The notes: a model not told the origin generated them from the sequence alone. Counted from the first letter of the stretch, positions 12,130 to 23,742 are shown. The stretch is DNA of 64,000 bases from Eucalyptus grandis (GCF_016545825.1 NC_052618.1:6005398-6069397), one strand, 5' to 3'. Translations and numbers: made by a program.

Positions 12130-13235
12130 ATCTTACCCACTCCACCAAAGACTATTGGTCCTCAGGCTGATTAGCATCTAATGCTTTTCATCCCATGAGT
12201 AGCTCTGCCAAGACCACGTTGAATGAGTAGACATCGTCCTTTTCCATTAGCTTGCCACTCGAGTAATACCAAGGATCCATGTACCTACATTTAACAAACC
12301 ATCAGTGGTACTAGACAAAAACCATCGGTGGTACGACAAACCGAAAATGAACTTACCAGAATGTCTCCATTATGTGCGTGGATTCATGTGTATCTATACC
12401 CAAAGTGAAGTTGGCGAGTCCAAAGTCTGCGACCTGAAATCAAAATGTTAGCTTTCATAACAATAACTTGAATTCAATAAACAATTGATTGATATTATCA
12501 TGTCATCATATCTTAGCGTCAAAATCAAAGTCCAAAAGAATATTGGAGGACTTTATGTCGCGATGAATAACTCTAGGATTGTCCGAAAAGGTCAAATCAA
12601 CAAAAATGAAACCCTAAAATTATTATGGTAATGATAAGTTTTTTTTTTTTTTTGGGAAAAAAAATACTCACACTCTTCATGTAAGTAAGCCAAGCCTCGT
12701 GTGGAACCTAAAGCCACCTTCATCCTCTTAGGCCAAGGCATGATTGGGCAATTGGTACCTACAATGACATATGGGGCAGTTATAATCAATCAGATTTTGA
12801 GCTCTGAAATAGCATGCAGGATAAATATTGACCGTGCAAATGAAAGTCCAGTGTGCTAATTGAGACAAACTCATATACTAGAATTCTGAGTGTCGGAAAT
12901 GCAATATCCAACCAAAGAGAAGGTGACGATGGTGGATACGAATGATGATATTGACCTCCGCTCGAAACTCCCTCTCCCCTGTCGACTTTCAGCTTTTAGT
13001 TGCTTGATGGCAACTAATTCCCTGCTCGAGTACTCTATTATGAACGAGGTTGAAACTACCTTCACCAAGTAGATTGGAATTAGAGAAATCATCCATTGCC
13101 ATTTTCAACTCTTTGTACGTAAAGGTATTATGCGGAACACCAAAGGCTATGCCTGGAGAAAGAAGAGGTCAGACATTAGGACTCAATTCTACTAGCTTAA
13201 TAATAATGACAAAGCATATTTGGAAGAATTGATGT
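12130..13235 (-). pseudogene. PERK-type receptor kinase pseudogene, left arm of inverted repeat (A)
   Basis: Minus-strand fragment of a proline-rich extensin-like receptor kinase (PERK) catalytic domain, with introns retained. Visible blocks in order: F-T-Y-K-E-L-K-M-A-M-D-D-F-S; a glycine-rich loop LLGEGSF; RELVAIKQLKAESRQG (subdomain II lysine in V-A-I-K); [52 protein letters not shown]; and A-N-Q-P-E-D-Q..SLVEWVR. Frameshifts and stops are scattered throughout. Intact PERKs are plasma-membrane kinases proposed to sense the cell wall. It lies head-to-head with a second copy at 13,400-14,440. Confidence 0.85.
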
Positions 13236-13270
13236 TACAAATCTTGGTATTATGAACATATTACTATTGT

Positions 13271-13386
13271 GATCCAAATGTAGAGCAAATTCTGATTGAG
13301 GAATCAACATTGATTGTTCTCAAGCTTGTCCTTTTCATTGAAAGTGATTTTAATCCTCAATCAGAATTTGCTCTACATTTGGACCA
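13271..13386. repeat. Inner stem-loop of PERK inverted repeat (A)
   Basis: Arms 13,271-13,302 and 13,355-13,386 are near-perfect reverse complements, flanking a loop of about 50 bp. They form the inner end of a much longer inverted repeat whose arms are the two opposed kinase pseudogenes. The same stem-loop is at 60,714-60,828 in copy C. Confidence 0.9.
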
Positions 13387-13399
13387 CAAGAGTTACATG

Positions 13400-14440
13400 T
13401 TCATAATACCAAGATTTCTAACATCAATTCTTCTAACTATGCTTTTCATTATCATTAAGCTAGTAGAATGGGGTCTTAACATCTAACCTCACATCACCTT
13501 AGGTGTTCCACATAAGACCTTTATGTACGAGGAGCTGAAAATGATAACAGATGATTTTCTGATTCTGGTCTACTCAATGAAGGTGATTTTGGGCTCATTC
13601 ATAAGAGAGTACTTCCAAGCAAGGAATCAGTTGCCATCAAGCAACTAAAAGCTAGAAGTTGGCAAGGGAAGAGGGTGTTGTGAGTGGAAGTCAATATCAT
13701 CAACCATATCCATCACCCTCGCATCATCTTTTTGGTTGGATATTGTGTTTCTAACACTCAAAATAATAGTTTATGAATTTGTCCCAAACAACACGCTAGA
13801 CTCTTATTTGCACAGTCAGTATCTATCATGTATCCTTAGTTATTTCAAAGCTCAGAACCGATTGATTATAACTACCCCAAATGTTATTGCAAGTATTGAT
13901 CACCCTATCAATTCTTGGCCTAAGAGGATGAAGGTGGCTTTAGGTTTAGCACAAGGTTTGGCTTACTTATGAAAAGTGAGTATTTTTCAAAAAAAAAAAA
14001 AAAAAACCTTATCATTACTATTATAATTTTCGGGTTTCATTTTTATTGTTTTGACCTTTCTGTAATCCCAAAGTTATTCATTACGACATCAAGTCCCTAA
14101 TATTCTTTTGGACTCAATTTTGATGCCAAGTTGCGAAGACATGGTAATATCAATAAGTTGTTTATTGAATTCAAGTTATTGTTATGAAAGCTAACATTTT
14201 GATTCGGTCATGCGAGACTTTGAACTTGCCAAGTTCACTTTTGGTATGAATACGCATGTATCTGTGTGCATAATGGGGAATTTCAGGTAAGTTCATTTTT
14301 GGTTTATCGTAGCACTAATAGTTTTGTGTAATTCCACTGATTGTTTGTCTAATATAGGTATATTAATCCTTAGTATTACTTGAGTCACAAGATAATGGAA
14401 AAAGCCAATGTCTACTCATAGTATGCTAGTCGCACGAATT
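13400..14440 (+). pseudogene. PERK-type receptor kinase pseudogene, right arm of inverted repeat (A)
   Basis: Plus-strand counterpart of the preceding arm. Readable blocks: T-F-M-Y-E-E-L-K-M-I-T-D-D-F; a loop degraded to [68 protein letters not shown] where the catalytic HRD would be (Arg replaced by Tyr); D-F-E-L-A-K-F where DFG is expected; then M-E-K-A-N-V-Y-S. Loss of HRD and DFG, plus frameshifts and a stop after AYL, make it a dead kinase. Introns are kept (for example the gt-like site after LHS at about 13,818). Divergence between the two arms is larger than that between copies A and C, so the inversion is older than the duplicon. Confidence 0.85.
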
Positions 14441-16505
14441 ATTTACTAGTATGAATATTGTAGAGAAGAGAGGGTTATATTTAGCCCATCGTGGCCGAGT
14501 GGGAGATAATGGGTTTTATTGTTATTAGGCCGCCCATGTTGGGCTAACCTAGCCCATAACTCAAAAGAGCCCACACGCACAATTTAAAGAAAATAACCAC
14601 CTAGGTGTTATTTTGAGGGTTCTTAAAAAGAGAAAATAACATATTTTTTTCTCTTAGTGTGTAGAAGTATAGGATTGTGTATCCTAAAGGAAAAAAGAAG
14701 GATGAAAAGGTTCTCTTCTTGTGAAGAAAATTATTTCCACTCGATCTCTTTCATGACGATGCAATAAGTGCATTTAATTTGTGGAAAATAAGATGCGTTC
14801 TGTTGCATTATGTACTTTTCAATCAGTGATACAAAGTATTTATGGCCCTTTTTTGTATGCAATTTGATGTTACTCGATAGTTCCAGTTTAGAATTTTGAA
14901 ATTAGTTTCCTTCAAAAACAAACAGCCCATCGTCCAACTTCTTGAAGAATAGAGTGTGGCCTTTAACTTGGCAGTAGATGTCACTCGTCTCCTCATTTGA
15001 GGTGCTGGGATGATCTTTGGAATACGAGATCTCGAAATATAGTCCTCATAGTCGTACAAAACCCATAGATTAATCTCCATAGTTCATCATTCACCCCACC
15101 ACTAAAATAAAACATGCAAAACAAGGAATCATAAGTAAGGGAGAGGCCTCAATAGCAATTTTAACCATGGGGAGCTTCAGGCGAAAAAGCCAACTTCTCA
15201 GAAAAACTAATGGCAATTATATCTGCCTACATAGATACTAGGAAATAGACTATTACAAAACTTTATATTGAAACATAGGATTCATATGAATCAACAGCTC
15301 CCTCAGAAGCTCATTACTACTTTTTCGAACCAAACGACCTTTTTCTACCAAAAAAACAAAAGAACCAAACGAATTTTTTTGATAAAAAAAGAAAAAGAAA
15401 AAAAGACAAAAGTTTGGAGCACCATTAAACGGAACCACCTCATCCACTACCACTGCCACTAGATCGTTTTATCCTTGACATTCCTACTTGATAGTGGACT
15501 AATATCCCCACCATTCCTACTCGATAGGGGACCAATACTAGGGTAGCCACCATTTGGGGGGTCGATTGGGACTCACATTTCCCCGAACAAGGGATTGATG
15601 TGGGGATAGTGTTCATTGACCTAGTTTTGCGGCCGTCTCCATATATGCAACTTTTGCCACTGAAGGATGAGAAGCCGAAGTTTTAGAGGTAACAATGTAG
15701 AATTCCATGAATGTTATGTTTAATCAGTAACTCATTTGAGTACTTATTTGGAATCTAATAATCACAGTAAAAATTTTACTAGATAAATCTTCCTATGTCT
15801 AGAATTGTTTTTACTATTCATCTTCTCTGAGGACTCAATTCTAGAAATCCCATGCGCATTTTATTCTTTACAACAAAGGTCAAGAATCTCATTAGAATTG
15901 TTATTATATTAAAGGAGAAAACTGCTAATATAAATAGTGAGACAAATAGGTTTCAAGTTAATTAAAACCCTAAATTTGCAACTTAGATTTCTATACGTCT
16001 AATTGGACAATGACTGATCCTTTAAATTGCTTTCGGCTTCGAAATCCTACTCACTTGATACCTCAAAAACATTCCCAGCATAGGCATATAAATAGTTAAA
16101 ACACATTACATCTTTTTGGATCCGAACATCTATTTTTTTCTGAGCAAGTAATATATTGTTGAAAAATTTAGGAGACTGTCATTTAGAATGGATGTGTAGT
16201 TCAAGCACTATTACATATTAGTGTCAGTAGTAGTCATCCTGATATAATTCTTGTAAAATATAATTTTGAGCTCATATTCTTGAAATTGTCATCCTAAATT
16301 GGTATATCTTAAGATGTATATTTAGAAATCAACATAAGTTCTCCTCAAGTTTGTCCTTTTCATCGTATGTGAAAAGGACATGTATATTTAAAAGATAAAC
16401 CACTTGTATTCATGTGGTTTGGAAATTGAATTAGCAAAAAGAGAGGAGAAAATTGTTGATATAAATAGAGCCCGATTCATCATCTAACTTCAGATCTAGA
16501 TTTTC
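14441..16505. other. Right end of duplicon A, no identified gene
   Basis: Conserved with 61,900-63,916. A minus-strand stretch (14,823-15,070) reads partly coherently (for example K-L-K-A-T-L-Y-S and G-C-L-F-L-K-E-T-N-F) in both copies, but I do not recognise it. A short minisatellite lies at 15,478-15,540. Homology to copy C ends at about 16,505, after 'aacttcagatcta'. Confidence 0.4.
15478..15540 (-). repeat. 33-bp minisatellite, 2 units (3 units in copy C)
   Basis: Unit 'cattcctactcgatagggga...ccaatatcccc' occurs about twice here and three times at 62,918-63,011. On the minus strand in copy C a unit reads like P-L-S-S-R-N-G-G-D-I-D/G, an 11-residue glycine/serine repeat. The unit length is a multiple of three, but no surrounding gene is intact. 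Confidence 0.6.
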
Positions 16506-17603
16506 CATATCCATAATGATTTTATTAAATTCATCTAGATATTCTAGGATAGGAGTACCTTTTTGCATCTTTAGCATGTAAAGACACTACTAAATTCATT
16601 ATTTGTGTATATGTTTTTAACGATGACATTTATCAAGCAATCTAGATACATAAATAATTTCTTAGCAAAAAAATTAAAATCAAATACCTCAATTTCATAT
16701 ATTCATTTAAATATGCATTTTTTGGTGCGGAATTTAAATATGCATTTCATTTAGGAAATAAAGTTGCATAAATTTCAAGAAGGGTGTAATGGTATTTACG
16801 CAGGTTATCTTTTGTATGGAATGTTAACATGTGAAAACCTCACTGTCCTAAGAGGATGTGTCGGATTGCAATTCCAACAAGAAATGGAAATATTCCGCAT
16901 TGAAATAAATCAACTTATAACCAGTTTGTTATATTGACATTATGATGCCTTCTATAATCAGTCTTTTTTCTTACATTCATATCCATGGAATGAATGAAAT
17001 GGAAGAAGGAAAGCAAGTTGTATGTTCATGTGGTCCATACATTTGGGAATTTGTTAACCTATCATTCCCTTGAATTGCTTTCTTGTAATCCAATGATGTT
17101 TGAGGATGAAGATTAAGGAACGCAAAGAATTATTAAGGAATGCAAAGATTAAGGATGAAGAATCAAGAGAATAATCAAGGACAACCCTCCTATAATTTTC
17201 CTTAGAAATGTCATTTCTTTCTCTAGAGTAATTATGAATTCTAGAGGAAGTCCATTACTCACACTGATTAAAATCAAATTAACCTACCGCTAATTCTTGG
17301 AAAAGAGAAATAGAGGAGTCCCCTCACACACATTTGTGTGCCTTAATTCAAATTATCCTACTAATCATCGATAAAAGTTTGTCTGCATTAACCACCATCA
17401 TCGGTATAATGAATGGATGAAGTTAGATTTTAGTTGCAATAAATAATGCTTCTTGTGTGGGCATGATTTAATGTTCAACTGGAGACGGTAGTCATCAATG
17501 CCTTTTTGCAAATGCAAGCAATGCTCGAGATTGGCATAAGAGACGAAGTTAACTTCCATGCGCAAGAGTATCATCGTATCTTGGCAGATTTTTTAGTCTG
17601 TTA
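16506..17603. other. AT-rich left flank of the LINE, absent from copy C
   Basis: No gene is recognisable. It belongs to the ~10.1-kb interval (16,506-26,605) that has no counterpart between the matching ends in copy C. Confidence 0.5.
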
Positions 17604-17617
17604 ATCAATTTTACACC
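17604..17617. repeat. LINE target-site duplication, left
   Basis: The 14-mer 'atcaattttacacc' here is repeated exactly at 23,729-23,742, directly after the LINE poly-A. Confidence 0.92.
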
Positions 17618-18068
17618 GATTCAGCATATGCCTAGAATACTCTCTTCCGGTAAGAGTCCCTCTCTTCCTCGAAGAGTTTCATCTCTATCCATCACGATAG
17701 TGTATTCCAAGCCCTAAATCTCCCAGCCTAAATGGATTCTATCCACCTGCCAATCAAAATCCCTTAACATGAACACATACCACTAGACCCTATGAATCCA
17801 TCTTTACAATGAAATCTTTCCTTTTGTAGCAACGGTCCTACCATCATCTTTCTACCTCTCAATACATAAAGCTTCTTGCGAGAATGGATTTATTTCGGTT
17901 TTACGGGCAAAGAAATGCTAGTGAAATAGAGATGGCATCTGTTTAGAGCTCCCTTCATCCATGCTTCTTCCACTCCAGCAATAGGTATTAGTGGGTTTCG
18001 AATTGATTCCTTTCCTAGGTAAATTTTGGAGGATGTCCCGAATTTGAACCTGTAAGGAAAAGTTAGAA

Positions 18069-19315
18069 ATGGAGAATGAATTAGTTAAAGAGCGCAAGTT
18101 GGCTGCATTATGTAGAAGAATGGGGCAAATGTGGTCAAAGGATTTCGTAGCCAACGTGTTTGAAGAAATTCTAGAGGATAAATGGAAAGCATGTAATCTC
18201 ATACTACTTGGGAAACTCTTTTCTAGGCCAAATGTAAACTTCCAGACCTTTTTATCCACAATGAAGAAGGCTTGGAAGACTGAAAACGTAGTGTGTGAAT
18301 TAGTGCAATCGGGCCTGTTCTCATTCACTTTTAGAGAGGAAGCTGACTTGAAAAGAGTCTTGGATGCTAGCCCTTGGTGTTTCTCAAGGAACTTGCTCAT
18401 TCTATAGAAACTACAACCAGAGTACCTATCCACCATCATGTTTTTATTCATTGTGCATTCTAGGTGCAAGTGTTGGGAATTCCGATAATTCGAATTACTA
18501 AAAAGACGATGATGGAGGTGGTCGGGAAGATAGGAAAGGTTGTGGAACTAAAAATAGACGGTAAAGATGGCAGCCTGTGTAAGGTAGGAAGAGCGCGTGT
18601 GATGTTAGACTTATCACGCCTCCTATGGCTAGGAGCATTGGTGAATTTCGATGATGATTAAATATGGGTTGACTTTAAGTATGATAGGCTTCCTTATTAT
18701 TGCTATTCATGTGGCCGAATGGGCCATTATACCACAAACTGTGAGGAAATCCCTTACGAGGAACCAAGGCCGGGGGAGGAAGTAGCTGGAAATTTCAGAT
18801 ATTGGCTGAAAGCGGAAGCTAAGGAAAATAGTTCTTTCTGGAAAATGTATTATGGGAGAAGATACCTTGTGAGGAACAAAAACAGTTGCGGAAACTCCAC
18901 CGGCTAGTACCATGGAGGTCCCGACCAATAATGAGAATTATGAGATGCAATTGGGGTATCCTATGGAAGCTCAACCCTCATAATTACTAAAGTTAAAAGG
19001 GAAAGGTATATAGCCGGTGAGTCTACGGTAGTGAAGGTAAAAGAGACAAAGGCTCTCTACTTCTTCTCTCGGATTCATCATGGGCAGAAATAATGTTTGA
19101 CAGCACAGCTACAATACACAAAAATAGTAAGAAGGGCCATATTCCCCTTGCTAGCAAAAAAAAAAATGAAGAGGGCCAAGAGTTACAATTTACAAGGGAT
19201 GGATGTAAACACAATTGATGAGACTCTACTTCTCGAAACACCAATCCAAGTGGATGAGGGAGCGCATGAATGGGCTTTGGTGGCTAGCCCTAATAAGCCA
19301 CCGGGGGATAAATGA
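18069..19315 (+). pseudogene. LINE ORF1 (DUF4283 + CCHC zinc knuckle)
   Basis: RNA-binding/nucleocapsid-like protein of the LINE. It starts at ATG 18,069 (M-E-N-E-L-V...) with the DUF4283-type module (...FQTFLSTMKKAW... LVQSGLFSF.F. ... DASPWCFSRNLLIL). After a frameshift near 18,410-18,460 the frame continues, with a TAA at 18,659 interrupting the linker before I-W-V-D-F-K-Y-D-R-L-P. A canonical C-x2-C-x4-H-x4-C knuckle (CYSCGRMGHYTTNC) is at 18,701-18,742. Further stops follow from 18,905. The last part (19,097-19,315) is open and ends in TGA overlapping the ORF2 ATG. A 183-codon minus-strand ORF over the same bases is only its antisense shadow. Confidence 0.9.
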
Positions 19316-22300
19316 AAGTTTTGAGCTGATACCATTAGGGATTAGGGTCTACCCTGAAGTTTCAGCATCTCTGAGGCCTTGTGACTCTTGATAGACCCAA
19401 CTTGGTGTTCCTTATGGAGACGAAGAATAGGAAAACAGTGGTGGACAAAGTTAGATAGCAACTTAAGTTCAATGAGTCATTTATCATTGATCCAATTGGT
19501 ACAGTAGGGGGAGTAAAAGCAATGTGGAATGAGGAATTAAAGGTGGAGGTACAGGAGTACTCAGAGGAGCTGATTGATATTATTTGCAGGGACCCTACTT
19601 ATGGAACCCTAATGAGAGTATCATTTCTACACGCATCTACTGATTTCCAAAAGAGGACGTGTTTATGGCAGAAACTTCGAGCAATCCACCATATCAATCC
19701 CCTACCATGGATTTGCATGGGGGATTTCAACGAGGTTCTTAATTACTGGGAAAAGGATGGAAGACGAGGGATGGATCATTATCAAATGGTGGCTTTTCGG
19801 GAGATGCTAAATGAATGTGCATTAATGGATATTGAAAGCAAGGGTTGTGCCTATACATGGTCGAACAACGAGTTGGGGAAAATCAGTAAGAGAGCACCTA
19901 GATAGGATGTTATGCAATGTAGAATGGAGAGTGGAGTTTCCAAATGCAGAGGCTATTGCTTTGCCAGTGATAGGCTCTGACCATAGTCCTCTTATATTCA
20001 ATCTATATCCGAATATCATAAGAAGGAAAAAAGAGTTTCGATTTGAGGCATATTGGTTAGAAGACCCAGAATGCATAGATATTGTTAAAGGAGCATGGAA
20101 TGATCACCATAACACACTTGGAGACTTAGTACAAAAATCACAACAGGTGGCTTGTACATTGGGAATATGGAGCAAAGCGAAATTCTCTAACGCACATAAG
20201 CCAATTGAGCTTTTAAAGAAGACTAACCATGTTGACTAATAGCCACTGAAGGAGCTAAGTACGGGGAGGAAATCCAACAAATTAAGAGCGGATTGAATAG
20301 TTATGGAGGCAAGAAGAAATGTCTTTGGAGTATGAGATCTGCATAAACCGGCTAAGGTGGGGGATAGAAATTCTAAATATTTTCATGCTACTACGGTCTA
20401 GCGGAGGGTACGGAATAGAATCACAATGCTAAAAATGGATGATGATCATTGGTGTTGGGAACTGAAGCACTAAGCGACGCATTGGCCAATTTTACCAATC
20501 CCTCTACAATATTGAAGGTCCTTGAAATTTTCAACCAGTCCTAGATCAATGCCCACAACTTGTCAATGCAGAAATGAACGAGTCCTTGATGAGGAGGGTA
20601 ACAATGGATGAAGTGAAAGAGGCGGTTTTTCAAATGGGAGCCACTAAGGCACCTGGACCAGATGGGCTTGGCGGGCAATTTTATCATCATTATTGGATTG
20701 ACATTCAGCAAGATGCATTCCAGATGGTCGATAGCTTCTTCACTATAGGTACCTTTGATCCTAAACCAAATATGACACATATTGTTCTCATTCCAAAATT
20801 AGCAAATCCAGAAAATATCACTCAATACAAGCCCATCAGTTTATGTAATTTTAGTTATAAGATTATTTCTAAAGTAATGGCTAACCGTCTGAAGCCATGG
20901 CTTCTGGAGATTATTGCGATAGAATAGAGTGCTTTTGTGAGTGGAAGACAAAATACGGGACAACATATTGATAGTTCGGGAGATGCTACATCAACTTCGC
21001 ATTTGAAAGAGGAAAAAGAAAGTTAAGGCAATTCTTAAATTAGACATGCAAAAGGCCTATGATCGGGTTGAATAGGACTTCTTATGTGAGTGTATGAAGA
21101 AAATGGGATTCCGTAAGGAATGGGTTCAATGTGTGAAACAATGCATTTCCACGATATCCTTAAGTGTGAAAATTAATGGGGAGTCGATGCGACAATTCCA
21201 TCCATCCCAAGGCATAAGACAGGGAGACCCACTTCACCTTACTTAGTTATTATCATGGCAAATGTGCTATCCATACTAATGAGCAGGGCAATATCAAATG
21301 GAAGCTTGAGGGAATCAAAATAAATAGGTGGTGTCCAACTATTTCTCATCTATTATTGCCAATGACGCCATCTTCTTCTTAGACAAAACGGTTATGGAAT
21401 GTCAAAACCTGGTGAATATCCTAAACCGGTATTGTTATGCATTAGGGCAGGCCATCAACTTAAACAATTCAAGTATTTTCTTCAACCAAAATTGTCCACA
21501 AACCTTAAAGAGGAACTTGGCAAATCAATTAAGAGTCCTATCATAGACAAGGCAGACAAATATTTGGGAATTACTGTCGACTAGGGGCAATCAAAAAGTA
21601 TATGTTTGCATGGATCCTAGCAAGGGTTAACTCGAAGCTAAAGGGCTGGAAAGAGAAATTGTTGACTAAAGCAAGGAAAGAGGTACTCATTAAAACAGTT
21701 GTACAAGCTCTACCACAGTATGCAATGTCTATTTTCAAGATACTGACATCTATTTGCAAAGCAAAAGAAAAAAGAATTGCATGCTTTTAGTGGAAACAAA
21801 ATGTTGACCGAAAATGAATTCATTGGAAGAACTAGGAATCTTTGAGAACAAGGAAGGATATAGGAGGATTGGGGTTTGAGACTTATTTGCTTTCAATAAG
21901 GCTATGCTTGGGAGACAAGCATGGCGACTTGTTCAGGCTCCAAATTTCCTATGGACAAAAATTGTTAAAGGTATTTATTACCCACAAGGAGAGTTTTGGC
22001 ATGCTGGTAAGGGTACTCACCCCTCATGGGGATGGCAAAGTTTGCTGACAAGAAGGGAAGTGACTGAATCGGAGATGAGATAGCTCGTGGGTGATGGTAA
22101 GCAGATCAGAATCAGGGAAGATGTTTGGCTACCCGGAGGCCGTATTGAAGGAGCTGCAACTCTAAATGAGCCAAAGATTGTCGAGGAATTGATGGTACCC
22201 GAAGGAAAAGAATGTAATGTAGTAAAGCTAAAGGAAATGTTCGACAAGAATGTTATCCATGAGATCCTTTCAATACCGCTCAGCTCCAATCCATCAATGG

Positions 22301-23615
22301 ACAGGCTAGTGTGGACGGGCAACAATATGAGCACCTATTCGGTCAAAAGTGGCTACAACAAAATATGCTCATAGAACAAAAAACTTAAGGCTAACCAAGC
22401 ATCATCGTCATATCAGCCACCCCAATCTCTATGGACCACAATTTGGCAAACCCCAACACTACCCAAAGGTTTGGTTTTCCTATGGAGCGTATGCAATAAT
22501 GCGCTACCGACAAGAGAAAATCTCTACATGAGGAAAATAATACCTGATCCACTCTGCCCAATTTGCCACGATGCCCCAGAAACTCTTGAGCATCTCCACC
22601 TCTTTTGTTCTGGACCCGAAAAGTATATGGTTAGATCCTCGCATTAAATTGAATACAGCTGTCGAGAAAGTTACAAGGATGGATAAATGGATCTCGGAGA
22701 ACTTGCTTCACTAGAATGAGTGGAAATCAAACGCACTCCTTGCAATAATGCGCTACCGACAAGAGAAAATCTCTACATGAGGAAAATAATACCGATCCAC
22801 TCTGCCCAATTTGCCACGATGCCCCCGAAACTCTTGAGCATCTCCACCTCTTTTGTTCTGGACGAAAAGTATATGGTTAGATCCTCGCATTAAATTGAAT
22901 ACAGCTGTCGAGAAAGTTACAAGGATGGATAAATGGATCTCGGAGAACTTGCTTCACTAGAATGAGTGGAAATCAAACGCACTCCTTGCAAGTATTTTAT
23001 GGTCGATATGGAAAGCAAGAAATGCATGGGTTTTTAGATCTAGCAGACTAAAACCACACAAAATTGTGGAGGAAGCTAGTTATGATCTTGAATTCTATAG
23101 AAAATGGAGCTTCAGCACTACAACGCAGAACCAAAAGGAAAGGAAAGGTCTGCTAAAGGAGGAGTGGTACCACCGACAACAGGCTCACTAAAATTAATTG
23201 TGGATGGGTCTTGGTGTTGCTCCTCAAAACAAGGAGCGGTTCCTAGGATTTGCAGAGACCATCGCGGGTGACTTGTGGGTGGATTCGCCAAGAAAGTCCT
23301 TGCTTCGTCTGCCCTTGTCGTGGAAACCCTAGCTCTAAAGGAAGGGCTGCACTTCGTGGAGAAGACACGCACGAAAGTTCTTCAGTTCAATGTACTGGGT
23401 CAAACAAGTACAGCAGTTCCTGTTCAGCTCGTGACTGACAATTCGACAGTAGGAAATGCTATCTTGGGCGGGGCTGAAGTTCCATGGGTTGTCCAGTCGG
23501 TGGCGGTAGATTGTCAACAAAAGCTAGGCTCTTTACTTGAAGTGTCCGTTGCCGTTTGTCCACAAGAAACAAATCAAGCTGCGGATTGGATCATGAAAGC
23601 TTGTCGAGACGATTA
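19312..23615 (+). pseudogene. LINE ORF2 (endonuclease - reverse transcriptase - RNase H)
   Basis: Begins M-K-V-L-S-stop, where the family has a Trp. Endonuclease blocks: VFLMETK, GDFNE (19,720-19,734), Y-T-W-S-N, and after a frameshift EHLDR and G-S-D-H-S-P (19,973-19,990). Reverse transcriptase blocks: KAPGPDG (20,646-20,666), LIPK, P-I-S-L-C-N..YKIISKVMANRLK, SAFVSGRQ, KAYDRVE, SQGIRQGDPL. The catalytic 'ADD' box reads A-N-D at 21,358-21,366, a lost aspartate. A zf-RVT block (A-L-P-T-R-E-N-L then C-P-I-C-H..LEHLHLFC) follows at ~22,490-22,620. The C-terminal RNase H keeps D (23,203), E (23,323), D (23,437) and D (23,584) in one frame with a single stop at 23,269. Stops at 19,327, 19,372, 20,925, 21,073 and 23,269 all fit C-to-T or G-to-A changes. 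Confidence 0.92.
22492..22986 (+). repeat. ~249-bp direct tandem duplication inside the LINE
   Basis: 22,492-22,740 (starting 'tgcaataatgcgctaccg') is repeated at 22,741-22,986. It duplicates the zinc-finger part of ORF2 and the start of the following linker. The copies differ at only three places: cctg to ccg, ccag to cccg and acccg to acg. Unmutated LINEs have one such block, so the duplication came after insertion or is an assembly artefact. Confidence 0.93.
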
Positions 23616-23728
23616 GCTGTCTAATCATTCTCACTATCTTACATGTCTTTTATGTTTGGACTTGGGTAAAGGTCCTCGTTTTGTTCCTACAAAGTAATGA
23701 AAGAAATCTTATTCGACCGAAAAAAAAA

Positions 23729-23742
23729 ATCAATTTTACACC
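23729..23742. repeat. LINE target-site duplication, right
   Basis: Exact copy of 17,604-17,617, directly following the poly-A tail. Confidence 0.92.

Larger units (their letters stand above)
3333..16505. repeat. Segmental duplicon, copy A (longest continuous copy)
   Basis: This ~13-kb segment is repeated in pieces elsewhere in the window: 3,333-9,140 matches 44,029-49,348 (copy B), ~7,120-16,505 matches 52,322-63,916 (copy C), and ~5,375-7,220 matches 32,385-33,713 (copy D). Copies look well over 90% identical by eye over long stretches and keep the same order and strand. The unit contains a CCCH splicing-factor gene fragment, a hAT transposase relic and a PERK kinase inverted repeat. Copy A has both halves joined, so it is closest to the ancestral arrangement. 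It carries its own lesion, the loss of about 120 bp in the CCCH exon near 7,955. Confidence 0.9.
17618..23728 (+). mobile_element. Complete but dead plant L1-type LINE, with RNase H
   Basis: A 6.1-kb non-LTR retrotransposon bounded by a perfect 14-bp TSD and ending in an A-run (23,720-23,728). Order: ~450-bp 5' leader; ORF1 (DUF4283-like domain plus CCHC zinc knuckle, 18,069-19,315); ORF2 (apurinic-type endonuclease, reverse transcriptase, zf-RVT, RNase H; 19,312-23,615); ~100-bp 3' UTR. This is the domain plan of plant L1 elements carrying an RNase H. Multiple stops and frameshifts and a changed reverse-transcriptase catalytic residue make it inactive. The exact TSD despite heavily mutated ORFs suggests fast point-mutation decay. 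It also contains a 249-bp tandem duplication. Confidence 0.95.

Noticed and set aside
17918..18469. A 183-codon minus-strand ORF
   Set aside because: Antisense shadow of LINE ORF1, whose plus strand has recognisable DUF4283-like and zinc-knuckle sequence.
17618..23728. LTR retrotransposon or viral insertion as an explanation for the reverse transcriptase
   Set aside because: Domain order (endonuclease before RT, zf-RVT, C-terminal RNase H), poly-A end and a variable-length 14-bp TSD are those of a LINE; no LTRs, protease, integrase or movement protein.
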